Part shown: positions 8,086 through 16,820 of the stretch, piece by piece
Layout of the letters: each line of letters starts with the position of its first letter
Numbering within the stretch: position 1 is the stretch's first letter
Origin: Myxococcales bacterium
GTDB lineage: Bacteria > Lernaellota > Lernaellaia > Lernaellales > Lernaellaceae
DNA: 64,000 nucleotides
Assembly (NCBI GenBank): GCA_012517325.1
Contig: JAAYVF010000087.1
Coordinates: 1-64,000 of the forward strand
Direction: 5' to 3'
Notes under the pieces: model-generated
The model's database searches: none
The model's input: the letters and a program-made list of their open reading frames with translations, nothing else
Told to the model about the DNA's origin: nothing
Made by a program: the position numbers and the translations under genes

Positions 8086-8787
8086 TTACAAATTCCGCTC
8101 GACGAACGCCGTCAGCCATTGGTGCAGCGGCAAGAGGCGGCGATAGATTTTGAAGCAGGTGTCGACGAATTTCGCGGTGTGCAATTCGGGCGGCAGTTTC
8201 AGGCCGGCGCCCGCGTAGAGGCCGTCGTGTTTGAGCAGTTCGGCGTTCGGATGCTCGGCGTCCAGCCCGCGCGGCACGCGCTTGTATTTCAGGCCGCCGA
8301 CCTCGAAACCGGCCTTTTGCACGGCTTTGACGGCGTCGGCCAGTGCCAGCCCGTGCACCGGATGCACCGCGTCCTCCCGAAAGGCGGGCAGCAGGTCGTC
8401 CGGAAAACGGTACATGCCCGTCCCGACGTAGATCTCGGGCGGTTCGAGTTGAAAATAAAAGCCGGAATTTTCCATCCGCGGCCGCGGGCCTTCCCACATC
8501 CAGATGCCCAGATGGGTTTTGTAGGGCGACTTGTCCTTCGAAAACCGCGCGTCGCGGTAGATGCGGAACAGCGACCGGTTGACGCGCGGATCGGCCACGA
8601 GGCCCGGCGCGATCGTCCGCAGCTTTTCGCCCAGCGCCAGGATGAAATCCCGCGCCGGCGCCAGCACCTGCTCCTCGTACTCGCTTTTGTGGGCCTCGAA
8701 CCACTTTTTCTCGTTGTGCCGGGCCAATTCCCGGAAAAAGATCACCGCCGGCTTGGGAAATCCGTTGAATGGTTGCGCTTTTTCCAT
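8086..8787 (-). CDS. DUF2461 family protein (TIGR02453)
   Basis: The protein has about 233 residues, the normal size for DUF2461. Family landmarks are FFRELARHNEKKWFEAHK near the N-terminus, FRIYRDARFSKDKSPYKTH (about residues 75-93), GFYFQLEPPEIYVGTGMY and the C-terminal LPLHQWL. Members are widespread soluble proteins of unknown biochemical role. I chose the ATG at 8787, preceded by AAAGGGCGG, over an ATG 60 bases upstream whose extension (MPRRNRVPILKRN...) would cover the predicted promoter. The gene is divergent from the acyltransferase at 8959. Confidence 0.85.
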   Translation of the reverse strand: MEKAQPFNGFPKPAVIFFRELARHNEKKWFEAHKSEYEEQVLAPARDFILALGEKLRTIAPGLVADPRVNRSLFRIYRDARFSKDKSPYKTHLGIWMWEGPRPRMENSGFYFQLEPPEIYVGTGMYRFPDDLLPAFREDAVHPVHGLALADAVKAVQKAGFEVGGLKYKRVPRGLDAEHPNAELLKHDGLYAGAGLKLPPELHTAKFVDTCFKIYRRLLPLHQWLTAFVERNL

Positions 8788-8818
8788 CGGCCGCCCTTTG
8801 CTGCAATGGTTACGTTTC

Positions 8819-8847
8819 AAGATAGGCACGCGGTTTCGCCTCGGCAA
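8819..8847 (-). promoter_or_regulatory. Predicted promoter for the DUF2461 gene
   Basis: TTGCCG (8842-8847) and TATCTT (8819-8824) on the minus strand have a 17-base spacer, about 30 bases before the ATG at 8787. Confidence 0.5.
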
Positions 8848-8958
8848 GCGCCCGGTCGCCGCCGGATCCGGCTCGCGGTTGAAAAATGGGCTCTTTTTTT
8901 CTTGGCGCGAATGGTTTAGGATGCGCCTCCTTCTTTGATTTAACCTGAGGAAGGTTCA

Positions 8959-10095
8959 ATGCGTAACGTCTGGACAGTGATTCGATCCCTCTATGCCTGG
9001 CTCGGCATTTCGCTCCTGGTGCTGCTGATGCTGCTCGTCGTGGGCATCGTGCGGCTGTTCGATCGCGATCCGGTGCGCTACCGGACCGGCTACGTCTTCC
9101 GCAAAATGGGCAGTTGGCTGACCAAGGTCAATCCCATGTGGGACGTGAAAACCGCCGGCGCCGAACTGGTTAAAAACCCCCGCAACCCTTATGTGGTGGT
9201 CAGCAATCACCAGTCCATGGCCGACATCCCCTGCATTTCCCTCCTCCCCTGGGAAATGAAATGGGTCTCCAAGGCCGTCATTTTCAAGGTGCCGCTCGCG
9301 GGCCTCTTGCTGCGCTTTGCCGGCGACATCGCCGTGGATCGCGGCGACAAGGCCAGCCGCGGCCGCGTGTACGACAAGGCCCGCCGGGTGCTGGAACAAA
9401 AATGCTCGGTGATGTTCTTCGCCGAGGGCACCCGTTCCAAGGACAACCGGGTGCTGCCGTTCCACGACGGCGCCTTCAAGCTGGCGATCGCCACGCAACT
9501 GCCCGTGCTGCCGCTCGTGGTCGACGGCTCGCACAACTGCCTGCCCAAGCATTCCTGGCTGTTCCGCGACAACGCGCGCGTGCGCATCCAGGTGTTGCCG
9601 CCGATCGACGCCAAGGGCCTGACGGAACAGGACCTGCCCGTGCTGCGCAACAAGGTGCGCAACGCCATCATGGACCAGCTCGCCGACTGGCGCGGCGTGA
9701 CGCGCCTGGAGGTCGATTCGCTGATTCCGGTGGCTACCTGGCCGGAGCCAAGCCCGCTCGCGCAACGCTTCAAGGAAGCGATGGCCGCCATGGCGGAGTT
9801 GCAGCAGCGGATTTCGGAAGCCGCCGCGCGGTTGCCGCAGCGCGCGACCGTCGCCGCCGAATCGCTCAACCAGCTCGAACGCCGCGTACTCGCGGCGATG
9901 AACCAACTGCCGCACCTGGCGGCCGAAATCGTCGAGGAACTCCACGAGCGCGTCGCCGCGGTGAAAGCCGCCCTGGCCGATTGGCAGCATCGCGCCGGCG
10001 AGGCCCTGTTCGAAATGCCCCGGCAACTCGCCGAGGCGCTCGAACAGCTTTCCGCCCTGCTCCGGCGGGTCGAGGCGATTTACCAAACGGCGTAG
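8959..10095 (+). CDS. plsC: 1-acylglycerol-3-phosphate O-acyltransferase (PlsC type) with coiled-coil tail
   Basis: This enzyme should add an acyl chain to lysophosphatidic acid at the cytoplasmic membrane in phospholipid synthesis. An N-terminal membrane helix (about residues 16-33) precedes the acyltransferase motifs NHQSMAD (His84, Asp89) and EGTRS (156-160), then a PLVVDGS region. At 378 residues it is over 100 longer than a standard PlsC. Residues about 265-375 form an Ala/Glu/Gln-rich helical tail with heptad character (AAMAELQQRISEAAARL; LNQLERRVLAAMNQL), probably a coiled coil or lipid-surface helix. SD AGGAAGG lies four bases before the ATG. The gene is followed by a good terminator, so it is probably monocistronic. 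Confidence 0.88.
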   Translation: MRNVWTVIRSLYAWLGISLLVLLMLLVVGIVRLFDRDPVRYRTGYVFRKMGSWLTKVNPMWDVKTAGAELVKNPRNPYVVVSNHQSMADIPCISLLPWEMKWVSKAVIFKVPLAGLLLRFAGDIAVDRGDKASRGRVYDKARRVLEQKCSVMFFAEGTRSKDNRVLPFHDGAFKLAIATQLPVLPLVVDGSHNCLPKHSWLFRDNARVRIQVLPPIDAKGLTEQDLPVLRNKVRNAIMDQLADWRGVTRLEVDSLIPVATWPEPSPLAQRFKEAMAAMAELQQRISEAAARLPQRATVAAESLNQLERRVLAAMNQLPHLAAEIVEELHERVAAVKAALADWQHRAGEALFEMPRQLAEALEQLSALLRRVEAIYQTA

Positions 10096-10134
10096 CTCGT
10101 CCCTGCCGATTTTTTCCGATCGTTTTGCAGCCGC

Positions 10135-10186
10135 CACGATTTCGAACCCGCGCCTTCGCGTGGTTCGAGGTCGTGACTGATTTTTT
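10135..10186 (+). terminator. Rho-independent terminator after plsC
   Basis: A long hairpin spans 10135-10175: arms CACGA/TCGTG and TTCGAACC/GGTTCGAG, inner CGCG-CCTT-CGCG, one wobble and one bulge. It is followed after five bases by a run of six T (10181-10186). Confidence 0.65.
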
Positions 10187-10195
10187 GCCCGCGGC

Positions 10196-10223
10196 TTGTA
10201 TTTAATCGCGGGGAGCGGATAAT
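10196..10223 (+). promoter_or_regulatory. Predicted promoter for the MATE transporter gene
   Basis: TTGTAT (10196-10201) and GATAAT (10218-10223) have a 16-base spacer, just downstream of the plsC terminator. Confidence 0.5.
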
Positions 10224-10259
10224 CCCCCGCTTTGCGCGAAGAAAGTTGACGGTTGATCG

Positions 10260-11615
10260 ATGAGTTCGACCACCACCCAATCCCGTACCGCCGCCGACGG
10301 CGTCCTTCAGGTGCTCCTGATGGCGATGCCGCTGGTGGTCTCGTTCGTCTCGTTTTCGCTGATGAGCGTGGTCGATTCGTTCATCATGGGCCGGGTCGGC
10401 ACCGCCGAGCAGGGCGCGGTCGGCCTGGGCGCGTTGCTGGCTTACGGCCTGGCGGCGATTTTCACCGGCACGCTGACGGTCATCAACACCTTCGTGGCGC
10501 AGGATTTCGGCGCCGGCCGCCGGACGGCGATCGCCCGGCACGTCCACGCGGGCCTGCTGCTCGCGCCCGTTTTTTCCGGCCTGGTCTGGTGCGTGCTGCC
10601 CTGGCTGCCCGAATTGATCCGCCTGATGGGCACCTCCGAACCGGTCGCGCCCCTGGTGCGCACCTACCTGTCGATCCGCCTGCTCGGCGTGCCCTGCCTG
10701 TTCGCCAATTTCGCGATCACCAGCTTCCTGCGCGGCCTGGGCGACATGCGCTCGCCGATGATCATCACGCTGATCGCCAACGTGCTCAACGCGATTTTCG
10801 CCGTGGTTCTGGTGTTCGGCCTGCTCGGCCTGCCGGCCATGGGCATCGCCGGCGCCGCGCTGGGCAGCCTGCTGGCCGCCATTTGCGAAGCCGGCCTGTA
10901 CCTGGGCGTGTTCTTCGGCGCGGCCCATCACCGGCAATACGCGACGCGCCGCTGGCATTGGCCGCGCGCGGCGGACTTGTGGCGTTTCCTGCGCGTCGGG
11001 CTGCCGATCGGCTTCACGATGATGTTCGATCTCCTGTCCTGGACGCTGTTCAGCATCTACGCCGCGACCCTGGCCCCGGCGGCGTTGGCGGCGCACGTCA
11101 TCGTATTTCAACTGCTGCACTTCAGCTTCATGCCGGCCGCGGCGGTCGCGATCGCCGGCACGACGCTCGTCGGCCAGCACCTCGGGGCCGGCGAACCCGA
11201 CCGGGCCTACCGCGCCGCCGTCAGCACGGCCCGCCTGGGGGTCGGCTACATGCTGCTGATCGGCCTGTTGATCGGCGTTTTCGGACGGTACCTGGTGGGT
11301 TTGTTCAACCCCGACCCGGAGGTGATCGCCATCGGCGCGGTCCTGTTCGCGATCGCCGGAATGTTTCAGCCGTTCGACGGCCTGGGGATGACGCTCAGCG
11401 GCGCCTTGCGCGGCGCAGGCGACACACGCTTTCCGATGCTGGCGATGCTGGCTTCGGCGGCAATCGTCTTTTTGCCGGGCGTGTACCTGCTGGGCGTGGT
11501 GTTCCAGTGGGAAATCGCCGGCGCCTGGTGGGCCGCCCTCGTGCACATCGTGACCTTCGGCCTGCTGGTCGCCTGGCGGTTCCGGTCGGGCCGGTGGCGG
11601 ACGGCCCGGGTCTAG
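10260..11615 (+). CDS. MATE-family multidrug/toxin efflux transporter
   Basis: A 451-residue integral membrane protein with about 12 predicted transmembrane helices in two halves (break near residue 230). Family features include the N-terminal PLVVSFVSFSLMSVVDSFIM segment, GTAEQGAVGLGALL, and the mid-protein DLWRFLRVGLPIG that opens the second half, then GTTLVGQHLGAGEPDRAYR, the MATE repeat signature. It should export cationic or other organic compounds with Na+ or H+ antiport; the substrate cannot be told. The nearest SD-like sequence before the ATG at 10260 is weak. It converges on a radical SAM gene, with a shared bidirectional terminator between them. Confidence 0.92.
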   Translation: MSSTTTQSRTAADGVLQVLLMAMPLVVSFVSFSLMSVVDSFIMGRVGTAEQGAVGLGALLAYGLAAIFTGTLTVINTFVAQDFGAGRRTAIARHVHAGLLLAPVFSGLVWCVLPWLPELIRLMGTSEPVAPLVRTYLSIRLLGVPCLFANFAITSFLRGLGDMRSPMIITLIANVLNAIFAVVLVFGLLGLPAMGIAGAALGSLLAAICEAGLYLGVFFGAAHHRQYATRRWHWPRAADLWRFLRVGLPIGFTMMFDLLSWTLFSIYAATLAPAALAAHVIVFQLLHFSFMPAAAVAIAGTTLVGQHLGAGEPDRAYRAAVSTARLGVGYMLLIGLLIGVFGRYLVGLFNPDPEVIAIGAVLFAIAGMFQPFDGLGMTLSGALRGAGDTRFPMLAMLASAAIVFLPGVYLLGVVFQWEIAGAWWAALVHIVTFGLLVAWRFRSGRWRTARV

Positions 11616-11622
11616 CCGGGTA

Positions 11623-11651
11623 TTGAAAAAGGCCAGGACGGCCTTTTTCAA
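11623..11651. terminator. Bidirectional terminator between MATE and radical SAM genes
   Basis: Perfect inverted repeat TTGAAAAAGGCC (11623-11634), loop AGGAC, then GGCCTTTTTCAA (11640-11651). The A-run on one side and T-run on the other make it usable by both converging transcripts. Confidence 0.8.
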
Positions 11652-11669
11652 CAGACTGCCAGGTCGCGC

Positions 11670-12764
11670 TCAATCCTCCCGCAAAAAGCAGCATCCCGGG
11701 CAGGTCGCCCCGACGTCTTCGTCGCGCACGGTCCGGCGGAACCGGCGGAAGTTTTCGCCGTTCCACGCCCGGCGGAAGGATTGCGCGACGAGGCTTTCCG
11801 GTTCCGGATGGCGGCACAGGAAGGCGTTGCCGCGCGGTGAGATCATGACGCCGGTCCAGGGAAACGTGCAACGGTAGCGGTTTTGCAGCGGTTCGCCGGT
11901 CAGAAAACGCGCCATCTCGGCCGGCGGAATATCCGGATAAAACCGCACGCGGCCGGACCGGCATTCCGGCGATTCGCGCAGCACCCGCAGACCGGCAAGC
12001 CAGGTTTCCCGGTTCGGCGCCGCGGTCGCGGCCGGCAACGGTTCGCGCCGCCGGGTCGCCGGCTCTTCGGGACGGACGCCTCGGTCGTAATAAGGCGGAT
12101 ACAGCAAATCGTTCGGCAACTGGAACGTCAACACATCGGCCAGGTCGCGCTGCAAAAAGGCCAGGTAACCGGCCGGCGAAATCGCGACATCCCGCCGCAG
12201 CACGATTTTCAGATCGACCAGCGGCCCGGCGCGGCCGATCCTTTCCCGCGCCCGGCGCAACGCTTCCAGGGTTTTCGTTTTTTCGGCCAGGGCGGCAGCC
12301 GCGAGCGGCTCGAACAGCGAGACGCCCAGAATGGTCAGCCCCGCCCCGCCGAAACGGCGCGGCGCCGCCGCGACCAATCGTTCGATCGGGTTGTCGTCCA
12401 GCAGCGTGCCGTTGGTGATCAGCGAAACGCGGTGGTGCCGCGCAGCCAGTTCCACGATGTCGAGCGCGCGCGGATGGCACAACGGCTCGCCGCCGGAAAA
12501 AGAGGCCACGGTCCGGCGGGGCAATTGCGCCAGGATTTTTTCCGCCAGCGCGAAATCGAGATCAACCGTCCGGTCGCCGGTTTCCAGTTCGCGCAGAAAA
12601 CAGAAATCGCAGGCTTGGTTGCAACGGTAGGTCAACAGGAAATACGCGGCCAACGGCAGCGGCGCGCGGCCGCCCGGCCACTGTCGCGCCAACAGCGAAA
12701 CGCCGGCCGCCAGTTTTTCCAGGCGGCGCAACGTTTTCAGGGCGGGCGGGCGGGCGGCGGTCAT
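11670..12764 (-). CDS. Radical SAM protein with SPASM-like C-terminal cysteine cluster
   Basis: This 364-residue protein has the [4Fe-4S]/SAM signature CNQACDFC (CxxxCxxC) at about residues 53-60, followed by SFSGGEPLCHPRALDIVE, the GGEP strand that binds SAM. Near the C-terminus, RYRCTFPWTGVMISPRGNAFLCRHPE and then GATCPGCCFLRED give five more cysteines in SPASM/twitch style, a domain that holds auxiliary clusters in peptide- and sugar-modifying radical enzymes. No small precursor-peptide gene was found next to it. Substrate unknown. The flavodoxin gene 45 bases upstream on the same strand could supply electrons to this enzyme; that pairing is inference from position. Confidence 0.87.
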   Translation of the reverse strand: MTAARPPALKTLRRLEKLAAGVSLLARQWPGGRAPLPLAAYFLLTYRCNQACDFCFLRELETGDRTVDLDFALAEKILAQLPRRTVASFSGGEPLCHPRALDIVELAARHHRVSLITNGTLLDDNPIERLVAAAPRRFGGAGLTILGVSLFEPLAAAALAEKTKTLEALRRARERIGRAGPLVDLKIVLRRDVAISPAGYLAFLQRDLADVLTFQLPNDLLYPPYYDRGVRPEEPATRRREPLPAATAAPNRETWLAGLRVLRESPECRSGRVRFYPDIPPAEMARFLTGEPLQNRYRCTFPWTGVMISPRGNAFLCRHPEPESLVAQSFRRAWNGENFRRFRRTVRDEDVGATCPGCCFLRED

Positions 12765-12808
12765 GCGCCGAGCTTAGCGAAAAATCCGCGGTCCCGACAG
12801 CCGGACGC

Positions 12809-13312
12809 TTACGATAATTGCGTCCGCAGCATCCGCACCCACTCGGCGACCCGCGCGCCGGTCAGGTTCTTCTGGTTGTCCTCGTCGATCCCCAGGCCGA
12901 CCAACCGCCCGTCGCGCAGCGCCTGCGACTTGATGAAGTTGAAGTCCTTGGCCGGCCAGTCGCCGACGACCTGCCCGTTCATGTCCTTGACCCAGCGATA
13001 GAGCGCCATCAGGCCGTCGAGAAACTCGTCCGGGTAGCGCTTCTGATCGCCCAACCCGAACAGCGCCACGCGCCTGCCGCCGAAATCGAGCGGCGAATGC
13101 TTGAAAATGAACGTGTCCCAGTCGTCCTGCACGTCGCCTTCGTACTCGGTCGAAGCGCCCAGGATCAACGCGTCGTAAGCCAGCAGGTCTTCGGGTTTGG
13201 CGCCGGCGATGTCGCGAATTTCCACCTCGCCCGCGAATTGGGACGAGATCATTTCCGCCACGCGGCGGGTCTTTCCGGAACTGCTGCCGTAAAACAAGCC
13301 GATTTTGCCCAT
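12809..13312 (-). CDS. Flavodoxin (long-chain type)
   Basis: A 167-residue flavodoxin, a soluble FMN electron carrier. The phosphate-binding loop is GSSSGKTRRVA at residues 9-19, and the isoalloxazine-binding segments appear as ILGASTEYEGDVQDDWDTF and LFGLGDQKRYPDEFLDGL. The length and the D-F-N-F-I-K insertion fit the long-chain class (FldA/NifF). It sits immediately upstream of a radical SAM gene, an enzyme class that needs low-potential electrons, so it may be the dedicated donor. It has its own promoter at 13387-13414. Confidence 0.92.
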   Translation of the reverse strand: MGKIGLFYGSSSGKTRRVAEMISSQFAGEVEIRDIAGAKPEDLLAYDALILGASTEYEGDVQDDWDTFIFKHSPLDFGGRRVALFGLGDQKRYPDEFLDGLMALYRWVKDMNGQVVGDWPAKDFNFIKSQALRDGRLVGLGIDEDNQKNLTGARVAEWVRMLRTQLS

Positions 13313-13386
13313 GATCGTTTCTCCCGATATCTCCTGTTTGTTTACGGCGATCCGGGCTCAATAAGCCTGGATCGAATCTCAATAAA

Positions 13387-13414
13387 AAGATAGCCACCCG
13401 CCGGCGCCGGTCAA
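13387..13414 (-). promoter_or_regulatory. Predicted promoter for flavodoxin and the radical SAM gene
   Basis: TTGACC (13409-13414) and TATCTT (13387-13392) on the minus strand, 16-base spacer, about 75 bases before the flavodoxin ATG. Confidence 0.55.
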
Positions 13415-13441
13415 TGAAAAGAAAAAATTTAGCGTTCTCAA

Positions 13442-15658
13442 TTAGTTGGATTTATTGTTTTCGTCGGGGTTGCCGGCCGGTTTGTACGAGCCGTCCAGGG
13501 CGGCCTGAATCGTTTCGCGCAGCCATTGAGCGATGCGCGGGTCATCCCGCACCAAGGGGTCGGCCTGACGAAAGCGGGCGACGGCCGTTTCGACCTCATC
13601 GCGGGAAAGCGCGATTTTGCCCAATTCGATCAGCGTCAGGCCGCGCGTTTTTCCCCGCAGGCGATCGAGAAGCGCCAGCAGCCGCTTTTCCGCTTCGGCC
13701 GGTTGAAGCGGCGTCAGTTGAAACAGGGTTTCGGCGAGGAAATCCGCGTCGGCCACCGGCGGCGCCCGGTCGATCAGCCGCCCGGCCTCGTCGGCCTGGC
13801 CGCGCTTGAGCAACAGCCGCGCCAGGGTGAGCACCGAATAGGAATAGGCGTCCGCGTCGTCGATGGGCCGGTCGAGGTTCAGGCGCAGCAGTCGCTCGGC
13901 CTCGGCTTCTTCGCCGAATTGCAGCCGGAGGTTCGCCTCTTCCAGGTTCACGCCCGCGACCTGGTACGGCAGGATGATCTCGCGCAGCCGCTGAACGGCG
14001 ACCAGCGCGTCGTCGCGCCGGCCCTCGATTTTCGCCCGGCGGATTTGTTCGGTGTAGGAATCGTACAGATAGAGCGGATTGGCGGCGAGAGTCGCGGCGC
14101 GGCGGCGATTGACGAAAACGGCGATTCGGGTGCCGTCCGACAGGGTCAGCGGTTTGGCCGGCGCGAATTGCTCGCGGATCCTGGCCAGTTTGTCGGCCGC
14201 GGCGGCCATGTCGAACTTGGGATCGGGAAACTCGAAGCCGTTGGGATCGATCGTCGGCCAACCGGGCGCGGCGGTGTACAGCACGCTGCGGTTCTCGAGG
14301 TCGTTCACGAAAATGACGAGGTGGTTGCGGATGTCGTCGACGATGAGCAACCGGTCGCCGGCCGTCAGGCGCGGTTCTTCGAGCAGGCATTGCTCGCCAA
14401 TGCGGAACAGGTCGGTATTCAGGCCGCGCACATCCAACGCGGCGCGGTCGTTCGGATGCGCCCGCAACTCGGCGATGATCGCGGAAGCCAGCGTCTTTTC
14501 CTGCGGCGTCATCATCAGCGGAATATGAAAATCAAGGATTTCGCGGCCGGTCCATTGCGGGTGCGCGAGGATCGCGCCGACCAGAACGCAATTCGCCGCG
14601 GCCAGCCCCAGATACAACCAGGCCAATCCGCGCAGAACGCGGCGGACGGCCGGCGCGTCCCACAGCCGCCGGCCGAGGTCGAGCGTCCAGACCGGCAGCG
14701 CGGCATAGGCCGGCAGAATGTACCAGGCGCGCTTGGTGCCGACGATGAAGTAAAAAACCAGCGGAATCGCGAACCACGCGGCGAAGGCCGGATCGATGCG
14801 CGTCAACGCCTTTTGCCGCCAGGCGCGCCAAACGAGCCAACCGGCCGCCGCCAACAGCGGCAAGCCCCGATAACCGTAAAGCAGCAGCAAGGGGTAATAA
14901 TAAGGCCCCGGATTCCACGCCTCGTTGTAGAGATCGAACGACAACTCCGGCGCGTATTTTTCTCGGTGGGTCAGAAACCAGAGGATCGCGACGGCGGCGG
15001 CGGTCGCCAGGATCGCCAGGCGGCGGCGGTTGATCGGCCGTTCGCCGGCCAGGCAGAACAACAACCCCGCCGGCAAGGCGAAAATGACGAAGACCGCCTT
15101 GCTCAGCGCCAGGCCGGCGGCAAGCAACAACGCGCCGCCGAGGCGAAGCGGCGAGTTCAGCCGCTCGGCGTAGAGCAGCAGCGCGAAAAACGCCAACACG
15201 CTGGCCAACAGGCTGGCCTCGAGGTTGAAGGAATAGCCGATTTCCCAGGTCGTCGGCGCGGCCAGAAGCACCGCCAGCGGTAGGAACAGTAGCGCCTCGT
15301 CGGTGAAATATCGTTTACCCAAGGCGCGGGCGCCGGTGAGCGCCAGCGCCCAGAATATCAGGACGGTCAGTCCGTAGACACAGGGATACCAGTTCGTGGC
15401 GATGATCAACGCTCCGGCGACGAGGTAGACCAGCGGCGTATAGCGGGCTTCCTGCTGCCGGTACATCTGCGGCAGCACCTTCGGAATGTAGAGATAGGCG
15501 TTGGTCAGATAGGCGGTCTTTGACAAGTGCATGATCGAATCATGCCCCGCCGGGCTGGGCCATTGGGCGTGCCAGGCCAGGAGCAGCGTCACCGCCGCCA
15601 GGATCAGCAGCAGCGCGACACGCGCCGGTTGGGGTGCGATGCGGTTTCGCCGATTCAT
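13442..15658 (-). CDS. GT-C fold membrane glycosyltransferase-like protein with C-terminal repeat domain
   Basis: 738 residues. About twelve transmembrane helices fill residues 13-375, and the first external loop has the motif PAGHDSIMH, with the Asp expected as the catalytic base of GT-C enzymes that use lipid-linked sugars. Residues about 390-735 are soluble and probably periplasmic. They include a segment (DRLLIVDDIRNHLVIFVND) and then helical pairs such as ADAYSYSVLTLARLLLKRGQ that read as TPR-like repeats. The combination resembles predicted oligosaccharyl or mannosyl transferases with TPR tails. Donor and acceptor are unknown. ATG at 15658; the C-terminal NPDENNKSN is Asn rich. Confidence 0.75.
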   Translation of the reverse strand: MNRRNRIAPQPARVALLLILAAVTLLLAWHAQWPSPAGHDSIMHLSKTAYLTNAYLYIPKVLPQMYRQQEARYTPLVYLVAGALIIATNWYPCVYGLTVLIFWALALTGARALGKRYFTDEALLFLPLAVLLAAPTTWEIGYSFNLEASLLASVLAFFALLLYAERLNSPLRLGGALLLAAGLALSKAVFVIFALPAGLLFCLAGERPINRRRLAILATAAAVAILWFLTHREKYAPELSFDLYNEAWNPGPYYYPLLLLYGYRGLPLLAAAGWLVWRAWRQKALTRIDPAFAAWFAIPLVFYFIVGTKRAWYILPAYAALPVWTLDLGRRLWDAPAVRRVLRGLAWLYLGLAAANCVLVGAILAHPQWTGREILDFHIPLMMTPQEKTLASAIIAELRAHPNDRAALDVRGLNTDLFRIGEQCLLEEPRLTAGDRLLIVDDIRNHLVIFVNDLENRSVLYTAAPGWPTIDPNGFEFPDPKFDMAAAADKLARIREQFAPAKPLTLSDGTRIAVFVNRRRAATLAANPLYLYDSYTEQIRRAKIEGRRDDALVAVQRLREIILPYQVAGVNLEEANLRLQFGEEAEAERLLRLNLDRPIDDADAYSYSVLTLARLLLKRGQADEAGRLIDRAPPVADADFLAETLFQLTPLQPAEAEKRLLALLDRLRGKTRGLTLIELGKIALSRDEVETAVARFRQADPLVRDDPRIAQWLRETIQAALDGSYKPAGNPDENNKSN

Positions 15659-15729
15659 CTGGCGACTATCCGTTTGTTGAATGACGGTAAACGAGTCCTG
15701 ATGACCGGCAGATTATGCCATACCGGCGA

Positions 15730-16734
15730 TCAATGCATATCCACCCGGTAGTTCGCCAACAAATACCGGCTGCCGATGGCATCCGAAAGCAGCAATTGCA
15801 AACGATAGAGCTTGACGCGCGGATCGACGTTGTCCTTGAAAATCGCTTTCAGGCGCGGAAGGAAATCGCCGTTGACCGCGTACGAATTGAAACTGCCATA
15901 GGAATAAGTCGAAAATAACAGCGGGTAAAACACGTTGCCATCCCGCAAGCCCCGATGAAAAAGCCCCGCGCAAAGCTCGATCGGCTCGGGCATTCTTTGT
16001 TGAATGGCATTCAATCCTGAATCTGCCGCCGCAGGACCTTCCGCTCCATATTCACTAGGTTCTTTGCAGGTATATGCTTGAGTGACTACTTGCACCAATG
16101 TTTGATCACACTTTTTCAGCTCGATTAACTTTATTTTATTTTTCTTAAATTCGGACCGGATGTAATGTTCCATCCTTTTCTTATTTTTAAATTTGAATGC
16201 GGCATCAATAATTATTTCTATTTTATTTTCAGATTCTTCGCATACTTCATTTCCTTCATCCGGGTCGTGATAATTATTCAATTGCGGCATTTTTTGCTCG
16301 ATACTCTTGGCCGAACCCTTGTTGCCGAAGCTGGGCGTATTATCGGGAAAAACCTGGTAGCCGTTGACGTAGAGCTTGTCGTTTTCCCGCGTCAGGTAAA
16401 ACGGGGGCGTCAGCAGGCGGCCCTTGAGCAGCAGGTAGCAATTCTTGCAATCGAGCCGTTCGCCGCGGCTCGGATCGACCGCGATGTCGGGCTCGGCAAC
16501 CTTGAACGTAGCGAGGATTTCCGCCAGTTCCTCGTCGGAAAATTGCGCCTCGATCGGCAGCCCGGCCACCGTCGCGATTTGTTCGGGCGCCGAGGGCGCT
16601 CGCTCGGGCGCGGCGGCGGTTTCGGGCGCCGGCGACGAAACGGCATGGCCCGCCGCCCGGTCGGACAGCGGGTCGCAACCGGAAAAAACGAGAAACGAAA
16701 TCGCCAGAAGAACGGGAAGGATCGTCAATTTCAT
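15730..16734 (-). CDS. Lipoprotein of unknown function with an AT-rich central segment
   Basis: Signal peptide and lipobox (VFSGC, Cys20) give a 334-residue lipoprotein. I chose the ATG at 16734 because GGAG lies seven bases upstream; the ATG at 16776 adds an unlikely N-terminal extension. An Ala/Pro linker (PAPETAAAPERAPSAPEQ) follows the anchor. The centre includes CKNCYLLLKGRLLTPPFYLTRE and VNGYQVFP, the phrase pattern of short beta-hairpin proteins. The segment encoded by about 16000-16300 (KFKNKKRMEHYIRSEFKKNK) is lysine rich and clearly AT rich compared with both flanks, as if a domain had been spliced in. No family recognised. Confidence 0.7.
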   Translation of the reverse strand: MKLTILPVLLAISFLVFSGCDPLSDRAAGHAVSSPAPETAAAPERAPSAPEQIATVAGLPIEAQFSDEELAEILATFKVAEPDIAVDPSRGERLDCKNCYLLLKGRLLTPPFYLTRENDKLYVNGYQVFPDNTPSFGNKGSAKSIEQKMPQLNNYHDPDEGNEVCEESENKIEIIIDAAFKFKNKKRMEHYIRSEFKKNKIKLIELKKCDQTLVQVVTQAYTCKEPSEYGAEGPAAADSGLNAIQQRMPEPIELCAGLFHRGLRDGNVFYPLLFSTYSYGSFNSYAVNGDFLPRLKAIFKDNVDPRVKLYRLQLLLSDAIGSRYLLANYRVDMH

Positions 16735-16820
16735 CGCCTGCTCCAAGAAAAATTGCCGATGAATAATCATTGACATTAATAAAATAGAAAATCAAGTAAA
16801 TATTTTCGGGACGGGGAAAA

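Noticed and set aside
11670-13312. Radical SAM plus flavodoxin as a RiPP (modified peptide) cluster
   Set aside because: No short precursor gene with a leader-like pattern was found on either side, so the substrate was left open.
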